From: Acorus gramineus
Lineage: Eukaryota > Streptophyta > Magnoliopsida > Acorales > Acoraceae
Assembly (NCBI GenBank): GCA_030737835.1
Contig: JAUJYN010000016.1
Span: 3,675,747 to 3,739,746 of the forward strand
DNA: 64,000 nucleotides
Direction: 5' to 3'
Shown here: positions 55,610 through 64,000 of the stretch, piece by piece
How the letters are laid out: the number at the start of each line of letters is the position of its first letter
Numbering within the stretch: the stretch's first letter is position 1
The notes under the pieces: model-generated
Told to the model about the DNA's origin: nothing
The model's database searches: none
The model's input: only the letters and a program-made list of their open reading frames with translations
Made by a program: the position numbers and the translations under genes

Positions 55610-56697
55610 AATGATAAGATGCGGTCACCATATAGGTGTGGTTACCGTGTCCTATATACCACATTAGAAATCCAGTAAAACATATACCTCATTAGATGTT
55701 GTATATATCACATTAAGTATTTTCTTACACTCACTAGAAATGCCTTCATTCAATTCAAAATTGAGCGATATGCACTTTTTATCAAAACGTATATTTCATT
55801 AGATGAGATTTACCATTTTTAAAAAAATAAAAACACGTGAAGTTTGAGTTTTGGTTGATGAATGTGATTGAGTCTAACATTTTCCAACACACACGCACAC
55901 TTCAAATAATAGAATGTGTTATTTATCATAAATGTAAAAAAAATTACAACATGGTATATGTATCTTGTTATAATGACTAGATGGTGTTAATGATGTATAT
56001 GAGACGACTGTGGCTATATTTAGAACGGTAAAAATTACTCAATGGAACAGCATTCAAGACAGAGACAATATGGTAGGGAAGGATGGGTTGCAAGCTGTAT
56101 GTGCAAACTCTCATAAGGTTCATGAACAGTCTTGAACGTGTATTTTTCTTCATGACTACATACACTGTCACTCACTCACTTAACTCACTTTTAAAAGAGG
56201 GTTTAATTTTGTGTGATGCAATGGAGATCCACGTTTGTTGCAAGTGGAGGTGAGAAAGCCAACCGAGCAACCACTATGTCCTGTACCGATAGAATCAGAG
56301 AAGATCCCAGATTCCATACTCCATGGCCACCAACTGTTTTGGGCCGCAAAAAATGATATCTATATCTTTTTGGAGGGATGGAAAGGGCGAGTGTTTTTTA
56401 GCCTCAAAAAATGATATCTTTTTGGAGAGTTGATACTTAGCTTGTTCCGTTTTATAGCCTGTTTTACAGTCTCATTTAATGCATTACCATATTGTATGAG
56501 GTTCCATCAGTGTATAGAGTTTAAAAAATTTATTTTTTTAAATAGAAAAAATATACTATTGTATCTTAGTGTATAATTTATTTCATATAATATTATATAC
56601 TTCAATGGAATAGTCATTTTTTTTTTTTTTTGAAAAAAAAGGTGTGGACTGCAAATAAGACTGTATATGAGGCTGAACATATCATTTTACTATCTTT
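55602..56697. mobile_element. Possible MITE or defective transposon with TATAGTGAAATGAT ends
   Basis: The left end TATAGTGAAATGATAAGATG and the reversed right end GATAGTAAAATGATATGTTC are similar inverted repeats about 1.1 kb apart. The left end matches the terminus of the palindromic element at 18971-19157. Interior AT-rich, no coding region. Boundary on the right is tentative. Confidence 0.4.
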
Positions 56698-57187
56698 TGA
56701 AAAAATGATATATCCAGGCATCCGTACAATCCCCGTCTACAACGGCCAAACCATTTTACTTTTTTCTTAATTAAGTATACTTATTTAATTAAATACATAT
56801 TGCTATAAAAAAATGAAATATACACCTAAATAAATTAGTACATATTTTTTTCTAAAGAAAAATTATGAGTTTCATTCGCAGTTCTAAGTTCTAACGAGAC
56901 CGGAGAAAGAGGAAAATTCAAATATCCATTTTTTTATATATGTTGTCCTCTAGAGAAAACATGAGAAGGAGAGGATAAAGAATAAAGAGTGAAAGTGAAA
57001 AAAATTATCTCCATCATGTAGAGAGAGAGAGAGTGTGAGGTAGAGAGAAAACATAAAACAAAAAAAAAAATCAAATATTGTAACCGCGTCATAATACATT
57101 AGAGATCAAATTAAGAAACCAATAAGTCAATTTATTTTATATTAATATTTAAATTAGTGCTTAATCTTTTTTTTGTAGGTTTAAATT

Positions 57188-57637
57188 GGGTAAATTGGGT
57201 TTGGACCCCCTAAAGTCTTTAAAACCTGTAAAAACACCCCCTAAAGTTTCAAAACATGCACTTACATCCCCTGCTGTTAAATTTTTCGTTAAAATAGAAC
57301 AAAAGTACGATTTTACCCATTTTAATTAAATCATTATCGTATTTTCACCTTTTAATTAACTGTTGTGTGAGTTAACTCTCATAATAAATTAATCTAAATG
57401 TATTTGAAGATTTAAGTATTGTAGTAATTAATAATTATAAATCATATTGAAAGTTAATTTGACTCTTTTTTGGGTATTTATAAAATTAATTAAAGGGCTA
57501 AAATAGTAATTTTAAAGTACTTTTGTCTCATCTTAATGGAAAATCTAACTATAAGAGGTGTAAATGCATGTTTTTGAACTTCAGGGGGTGTTTCTACGGG
57601 TTTCAAAAACTTGAGGGGGTCTAAATGCGTTTTACCC
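57188..57637. mobile_element. MULE-like MITE with about 110-bp terminal inverted repeats
   Basis: The left arm GGGTAAATTGGGTTTGGACC, then CCCTAAAGT, AACACCCCCTAAAGTTTCAA, AACATGCACTTACA is mirrored by the right arm (reversed GGGTAAAACGCATTTAGACC, then CCCTCAAGT, AACACCCCCTGAAGTTCAAA, AACATGCATTTACA). Flanks GTTTAAATT and TTTTAAATT agree at 8 of 9, the duplication length of Mutator-like elements. Length 450 bp, AT-rich core. Confidence 0.82.
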
Positions 57638-57954
57638 TTTTAAATTTATGAATGGTTTATTAATTCAGGGATAAAATAGTTATATATGGATAAAAATAAA
57701 TAAATATTTATTTTGTTGATTGAATAATTTTTTGTCTTTTGTATCTATCTAATTTTTTTCTTACTCTTCTATCTAATTGAAAGTACAAACGAGACTAATA
57801 TAGTGTCCTTTATTTTAATTTTTTAATAGTTATGATAATAGACGTACTTAAATCTTTCATTTGTTTTTTATGCACTTTGTAATAAATTATTTTACCATAC
57901 ATTTTTGTGTAATGAAAATATTTTTATTATAAAAACCTATTTTCGTTGATTAAT

Positions 57955-58860
57955 TAGGAATATAGGAGACCGAATTCATCTCATCTAAATAAGGGATATA
58001 TAAGGATACACGAATTAATCAGAATAAGATAAGGATGTCGTAGGAGACAAGCCCGCCAATGTCAAGACTCACCTAAGCTAAAGGCCTAGCTCGACACAAG
58101 AGCTCACGCCGAAAGACAAGTTCATCTCTGTCCAATACACCATTTCAGAAACAGGCCTTCATTTCAGGTCGGGCAAAAGAACATCCAGGTCGGATCCCAA
58201 ACCTGACCTGAGTGTTTGAAGACCGGACCCTCACTTGCGTTGATCGGAAGCAGTAAGACCATGAGGGCCGATCTGATGCGAAGACATCTCACATGTATAA
58301 TATGAACACCAGTGAAATTACAGAAATCCCATGGAATATTCTCTGATATGATGTCTGCAACCAATTATCAGAAAATGGTTATGATGAGCTGATCCCGAGA
58401 TCGCATATGTTGACTGATTCAAGAGCCACGAGGAAGATTCTCTCTCATGATATCCTTACACCCCCACAGCATAACAGGCACGTCACATCAGTCTATAAAT
58501 AGAAGGGCATTCCTTTGGTCACAAGGTACACATTTATTCTTCCCCAAAACCCTAGACTCAAGCTTAAATTCTCACTTTAATGGAGATCTGGCTTGAGCGT
58601 TAGAGGGGCGTTAGCCAACACCACAATAGTGTGAATTGCAGGTGACCGAAGCGAAAGATCAAAGAGGAAGACTGATGAACGTGGATCAACTATCGACGCA
58701 GAGTTTCAACTGACGCTTCTTCTTGGATCTGCATCAAAAGTCTGGATCGTCTTCAGATCTAGCCCAGTGGAAGAAGATCTAATTTCACCTCCCACAAGAA
58801 AAAAAATCAATGGGTATTTGTCCTCACTGGAGCAAATTTCTTGCTCGCCACTGATGAGAG
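57955..58860 (+). mobile_element. LTR of a Tat/Athila-like Ty3/gypsy element (solo or fragment)
   Basis: GC-richer block with an apparent TATA box (CTATAAATAGAAGG at 58494-58507) followed by AAAACCCTAGACTCAAGCTT and GGCTTGAGCGTTAGAGGGGC, the transcript-start/R-region signature common in plant Tat/Athila LTRs. Exact ends and target duplication were not found, and no polyprotein flanks it. Confidence 0.5.
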
Positions 58861-59225
58861 TGAAATAATAAAATAAGTGATAATATATCTAAAATTTATT
58901 AAATCTCTACCTATAAAAGTCAACTAAATTAATAGAAGCTATATTGCAATAGTTTTGAGTAAAAAAACAAAAAAACAAAGAAAAAGAAAAACTTTTCTAG
59001 AAAAGGTAAACCAACTAAATGGAAACTTATAGGAATTCTATAATAAAATTGACAAAATAATAATTCCTTGGTAGAATTTTTATTTCTTGGTAGAAGAAAA
59101 AATAATAATTTTGTTTCACTTTTTCAAATCACTATTACGCATGATGTTTATAGGAGTGCATATTAACTATTGTCCACTGATCTATTATTATTATTCTATC
59201 CGAGTTGATAAAATATCTATGAAAG

Positions 59226-59524
59226 GAGTCTCGATTCAGTCAGGCCTAACTTTGATCAGTCAATATTAAACTGCACAATCTATTAATCAAACTACATGGT
59301 CTATGAATTGAACTGCGCAGTCAATTATTGGGTACATGTCATTCTCCTATTAGATGTTGATGGTACTGACCAAACTCGAGTTTGACTGGATCCAATAGAA
59401 GGGTGACACATGTACCCAATAATTGATTGTGCAGTTTGATTCATAGGCTGTGCAGTTCAATACTAACCAGACTGACTGAAGCTAATCCTAACTGGATCAA
59501 AGGGGGTTCGGATCCAGTCAGGCC
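59226..59524. mobile_element. Palindromic (foldback-type) MITE
   Basis: The left arm contains AACTGCGCAGTCAATTATTG and GGTACATGT. The right arm carries the mirror ACATGTACC and CAATAATTGATTGTGCAGTT. The outer parts TCAGTCAGGCC and GGATCCAGTCAGGCC also pair when reversed. The arms are about 120 bp long around a centre near 59370 and contain three short sub-repeats of AAACTGCACAATC type. No coding capacity. Boundaries approximate. Confidence 0.7.
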
Positions 59525-59545
59525 CCATTTGGGTTAGTTCAGTTA

Positions 59546-59765
59546 TGTGACACCCAGCCCGTTGAGGGGAAGGCCCAACAGTCCCAAGAGGCCCATGAAT
59601 TGGGTGAGGGTGAGGGTGTTTAGCCACACATCACCTAATGGGAGAGGAGATAGTATGTGCTTATATGTGAACGCAGCTCTTACACACCAAGACGCGTTTT
59701 AAAGCCGTGAGCCCATTAAAAGGCAAAGCGGACAATTTCTTGTTGCGTAAGCCTGGAGCGTTACA
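59546..59765 (+). mobile_element. Small solo LTR (220 bp, TRIM-like) with perfect 5-bp target duplication
   Basis: Starts TGTGACACCC and ends GAGCGTTACA, flanked by AGTTA on both sides (59541-59545 and 59766-59770). Contains GACGCGTTTTAAAGCCGTGA and AAAGCGGACAATTTCTTG, motifs that recur in a very widespread dicot small-LTR family normally followed by a Met-tRNA primer site. That site is absent here, as expected for a solo LTR. Confidence 0.88.
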
Positions 59766-60154
59766 AGTTATACCCAATTGAGGCCTAATAACTGTATGCA
59801 CGTGCTTATCACATGATCAGGAAAATAAGGGTGAGTGAAACACCCTCGTTTTTTCTCCATTAGTCCCAGACTCCCTTCTCTTTAATTCCACCAATTTTTT
59901 CTTTCTCCCCCTCCCATTCCCCCTTTCATTTCTGAATTTTTCACAGCACAACCCCCCCCCCCCCCCCCTCCAACCCTTTTAATCCTTCTCAACTCTCTTT
60001 TCCTTTAAAGTTTTCATTCAAAGGGTTTTTCTCCCGCTTTTGCTTTACTAATATTCGAAACCCCAAAAAGTACCAATCTTCCACCATCTTGTTAAACCAC
60101 ACAACAGAAGCTACATTGGAGAACTTCTTTGTAATTTGTATGTGTACGAGACTT

Positions 60155-60626
60155 TCATGAATGGAACTGAAGTACTTAAGGTGTCTATGTAGAGCTTAAA
60201 AATTTATAAAAAGAGTGACAAGAAGGAAACCCCAAAAGATGGAAGGTTTAAGCAACTAGGGGGAGAAGAAAAGAAAAGAGAACTAGAGAGAGAGGGAGGG
60301 AGAGAGAGAGAGAATCCCGGAGTGATTGTGTTGCAATGCATAATTTCTTCAGATCATTTGGATGAATGAATCAAATCAAAAAATGAATAAATCAAACTAA
60401 ACATTGTACGAATCGAACTGAAGTACTTAAAAATCAAACTGAATAATTAGCAAATCAAACTAGAGTACTTATAAATCAAACTAAAGAATGAATAATGTGT
60501 GAATCAAACTGAACAAAGTATGAATCAAATTGAAGTATTTATTAGTAAAATTAAGAATGAATGAATTGAATTGGATTACTTATGAATCAAATTGAATAAT
60601 GAATGAATCGAGCTGAAGTACTTTTT
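60155..60626 (+). repeat. Degenerate tandem array of AATCAAACTGAAGTACTTA-like units
   Basis: From about 60358 the sequence is built of diverged units of roughly 20-40 bp such as GAATCGAACTGAAGTACTTA, AAATCAAACTGAATAATTAG and GAATCAAATTGAAGTATTTA. Single related units occur earlier (60160). A GA-rich microsatellite (60286-60313) precedes it. No coding potential. Confidence 0.75.
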
Positions 60627-60650
60627 ATAATCGCGATGGTTGGTCGCCAA

Positions 60651-63075
60651 TGTTATATATGTGTCATTTTGAGCCTTATTGGTTTTATTCGAGTAATGTT
60701 GGGCCATATTTCAATCAGAGATGCTAAAATTTTAGTTTTTAGCTATCTGCGTGAGTTGAAGTACTAAGATTGAAAATCTAACTTCATATTATGGGTCCTG
60801 ATACTGTTTTGTCCTACCCATAAAAATTTCATCGGATTCTGGTAATGTTTTAGAAAAATTTACAGTTCCGAATCACATCCAAGTTTGGTCGTTACTGAAT
60901 TGAGAGATGGGAACTTTGACCAAGTTAAATGGAGAGGTTGACCAAGTTAAAGATGAACTTTGACCAAGTCATAGGGTTTTGTTTTTTTTGTTTAGTTGGG
61001 TTGATTTTGTCAACCTCCCCACCAAACCACTTTTTGAGTAATAAATGCCCCCTTTGTGTGTGCGTGTGTGTCTTTCTCTCCCCCCTCACATGTGAGTGCA
61101 TCTGAACCCCTCTTTTGCTCCCTGTTTTTCAGCCAAGAAGAAGTAGGAGAGGCTGAAGAGGTCGTGGTGGTGGTGGTGGTGGTGGTGGTGGTTGAGGTGG
61201 TCGTGAGGGCGTTCGAGGAGCCCTGCATCTCCCCCTTTCCCTCCCCCTCTTTTGGTACGCTCTCCCCCTTCTTTTATCTTCTTTTCTAATTTTATGGATT
61301 GTTGACATGGTCTTGCATGCTAGGTAGTTGGTGAGTGGGGAGGGTTGGTGAGTGGTTTTGGGGCGCGGGTGCACAAACGTGCGCGCAGGGTCGCGCAGGT
61401 GCACGCTGGCGCACGTGTCTGGCCGCGCGGTAGGGTGCCAACAAGGGGCACGCGTGCGCGTGTAGTGCTGCGCGCGGGGATGCCCGAGGGCTTGGGTAGG
61501 TGCTGGGGGGCTCGGTGCGTACGTGCGTGCTTGCATGCGTGCGACCTCGTATATGTGCATGTCTTTGTCCTTAGCATTTTTAGTTAGTTCTAAGTGTTTT
61601 TATGTAGTTATACTCACCCTAATTGATGCCCTTGTCTTGCAGATCTTGGCGAACGGTCACGCAACGACCCGGGTTGCGGTGAGTGGATCAATCCAACCCA
61701 TTTGGGAGGCGTTGGATGCGCGTAGTCATGCATTGCACCTCTGTGGGGCACCATAACTACATATTAACTATGTGACATGTTTTTATATTGATATATTGCA
61801 TCCATAACATGATAGGTGACTTGTATGCTAGGGTTAGGCATTGTTATGTCATGCATAGGAAACCATGCCTACCAATACATCATGTCTCATGCTAGGATAA
61901 CTTTATTTCATGCATGCTTCCACCCAGTTAACCATGTATCTAGTTCTTACATGTATGCATATTCATAAAGCATGACTAGGATAATTTCTTGTAATTTTTC
62001 TATCATGTTAGCATTGATTTCATGATAAATCCCATGTATAGTTTTTATGCATGTTGTATGTTATTATATACATGTAATTAAGCCATGAACTTTGCCTAAT
62101 GAGGTTATGCAAGTGTATGACCTATTATGAGGTCATAACATGGCATTGGCATTACGAATCATCTGTCTTCCCCACATCCGAGATATGCGCTCTGGAGGGA
62201 ATTCATGAGAATTCGTTACTATATCGGTGTTTAATAACTGGTCATGGCAGATCCGTGAGGACTGTGTCCGTAAGAGTCGAGTGTTTCTCCCCCTTCATCG
62301 ACTCCGAGTTGAAGCTGCCCGGATTGAAGCTGTCTTGTGAGGGCCCCCACTCGTAGGTACTACTGAGGTGAGTTGACATACCCTACTGACAGATGTACTG
62401 ATCGTGGGAGGCTACCAGGAGAGGCTCCGGGAGTGGACTACCGGATGATGAATGGTGTAGAACAGGCGAATTTCTCCCGATAGTCCTATATGTCACCCTT
62501 GGAGGGTGAGGATGAGGGTGTAGTGGGCTCGTGTCGGTATGCGACCCACCAGTTTGAGTGGTTACTCCCATCTTGTTGGGACTTTAATTGCTTGAAATGT
62601 TAATATGAGTTATGTTGCATGGATTGTATCATTCACTGAGTGTGTGGTTCACCCCTCGTATGTTGTTCCTCCAGTTAGCGTCGAGTCGGATCTGAAGGAG
62701 GAGCTCCCTTAGGCGCAGTATCAACAGCTGTGCAGCGTCTATATTTTGGGTTTTGAGAGTGAGAGGCCATCATCAGCCCCCCTTCTCTTGTATATATTGA
62801 TGCTCGTGCTTGTGCACAGTGTGTATATTAGTATGTTTTGGTTATATGTTGACTCTCACAGGACAGTTGATTATGTATTCCAGTCTGTAATATGTTCTTA
62901 AATTACAAACTTAGTTGTTTAGCTTCCGCTATATACATATATATTATGACAGCTATCTGTTGTTAATTGCTTTGTTGCCTTGGATGTTGTGTTAGAATCT
63001 TTATTGACCTTGTATGTGGATAGCTAATATTATATATTTGCCACGTCTCAGGGACGGCTGCCCTGAGGCGTAACA
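60651..63075 (-). mobile_element. Solo LTR, 2,425 bp, minus strand, with 5-bp target duplication
   Basis: On the minus strand it begins TGTTACGCC (63075) and ends ATATAACA (60651). The plus-strand flanks are GCCAA on both sides (60646-60650 and 63076-63080). Same family as 14265-16056: shared start, the block around GATCCGACTC/GAGTCGGATC with GGAGCTCC, the GTGAACCACACACTCAGTGA block, and the terminal TGACACATATATAACA. It is longer than the other copy and carries a GC-rich region (61360-61550) and a GGT microsatellite. No gag/pol. Confidence 0.88.
61158..61192 (+). repeat. (GGT)n microsatellite within the solo LTR
   Basis: About nine GGT triplets in a row, flanked by imperfect GTC/GTG triplets. 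In translation it yields Val or Thr strings that should not be read as protein. Confidence 0.9.
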
Positions 63076-63080
63076 GCCAA

Positions 63081-64000
63081 TCAATGGACTTCTATCCTAT
63101 AAAATTAGGATAACTTATCTTATAAATCTTACGTGCTTGCCATATTAGCCCTTTGAGTTTTCAAGTCTATTGATTTATAGTTTGATAGACTCAGAGATTC
63201 TCTTGTTAATAATCTTTTTTATTTTTTGGAGGGAGCTTCAAAAATAGGATTTCATGGCTCTTTGAAAAATGAGAAGAGCAACAAGAAGATATAGAAAACA
63301 AGGAGCCAGCAACTCATCAGAGGGAATGATTACTCTTATATTTTTTTTTGTGGAGGAGAGTAATGGGAGGATAGAGGTGATGGCGAAAGAAGGTAGATGA
63401 GGCTGGGGAAGAGGAGAGAGATAGAGAGACAGAGTAACTACTCTCTGTCTGATGTCATCGTTCCCCCCCCCCCCCCAACACACACATCAAGCAAAGCCGG
63501 TGGTATTGTCATACTCAAACAAAGCATTTAACCTCTATTATGCAATTGATAACTTCAACACTGGAGACTGGAGTGGAGCTTGAACTCTTCATGTTACGCG
63601 CCTAAATTAAACCTCCCTATCGGTCGCCTGCTAATGCACGCTCCTTCTTAGCCTTACATCGTTTAAAAATGCTTCAACCTCATTCTTTGGGAAATGGAAA
63701 AATAAATTCAATTGCATCCCTCTGTCTCTCTCACTCTTCCCCTTCCCCACCCTCCACACCCTCTCTGGCCTCTCTCTTTCTTTCTCTCCTCTTTATTTGT
63801 TACCCCTCTCCACCCTAATAAAAAAAGATAACACTGCATGTAGCCCCTTTTCAACCACAATTATAGTCCAAACATTTAATTTTTTTAAAATAGGATTTCT
63901 CTTTTGAGGTATCCTAAATTTTTTAAGTTTTTTTTGTTGGGGTGGGGATTTCAAATAATGGGGTGGGAGTAACACTTCACCCCTTCTAAAGGCTAAGACT
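63081..64000. other. Right-edge intergenic sequence: no gene seen
   Basis: Holds a C13 run (63465-63477), a CT-rich patch (63720-63800) and AT-rich DNA. The segment 63585-63660 (TTGAACTCTTCATGTTACGC) loosely resembles a reversed tRNA-type B box but is too weak to call. No exon of a neighbouring gene was recognised. Confidence 0.4.

Noticed and set aside
61129-61587. Frames of 77-143 codons rich in Val, Pro, Thr or Arg
   Set aside because: They fall on the GGT microsatellite and GC-rich module of the solo LTR.
1-64000. Search for CRISPR arrays, bacterial operons, rRNA or organelle DNA
   Set aside because: Nothing of the kind; the window is nuclear plant DNA. The short tandem repeats lack the repeat-spacer pattern.

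Overview
This is nuclear DNA from a flowering plant. It holds multi-exon genes with GT/AG introns, a chloroplast-targeted photosystem II protein, plant-type LINEs, solo LTRs and several MITE families. The species cannot be fixed from the sequence. The very long, transposon-filled introns suggest a moderately large, repeat-rich genome.

Positions 96-41561 (+) carry the last 24 exons of a DEAH/DExH-box RNA helicase of the plant DExH7 type. About 858 residues are encoded here. The N-terminal part, probably several hundred residues, lies upstream of the window. All helicase motifs (I, Ia, II as DEVH, III as SAT, IV, V, VI), the HA2 region and the OB-fold C-terminus are present, and the reading frame stays open across every predicted junction. 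The gene is stretched to over 41 kb by transposons in its introns: a LINE with a 12-bp target duplication, an older minus-strand LINE carrying a nested 1.8-kb solo LTR and a hAT-like element, Ty3/gypsy remnants, hAT-type non-autonomous elements (one with a perfect 8-bp duplication), a probable SINE and more LINE tails. The terminal exon is tandemly duplicated.

Positions 41562-51800 are mainly transposon and relic sequence. There is a hAT-type MITE, a 3.7-kb minus-strand LINE with endonuclease and reverse transcriptase (catalytic motif FAND in place of the usual F/YADD, one in-frame stop, a frameshift at a C17 run), a LINE tail, and one isolated exon of the condensin II subunit CAP-D3 that runs into an AGC-rich microsatellite.

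Positions 51842-55185 (-) hold a complete four-exon PSBS gene (photosystem II 22 kDa protein, 273 residues) with both pH-sensing glutamates. A CACTA terminus lies in intron 3 and a hAT MITE with an 8-bp target duplication lies in intron 1.

Positions 55200-64000 are intergenic and repeat-rich: a TA microsatellite, a MULE-like MITE, a Tat/Athila-like LTR, a palindromic MITE, a 220-bp solo LTR with a perfect 5-bp duplication, a degenerate tandem array and a 2.4-kb minus-strand solo LTR. The last belongs to the same family as the one at 14265-16056.

The two intact genes have unrelated jobs (RNA remodelling and photoprotective quenching) and simply sit side by side. No novel multi-gene system was found. 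The notable content is the nested, datable transposon structure, the duplicated last exon and the orphan CAP-D3 exon.
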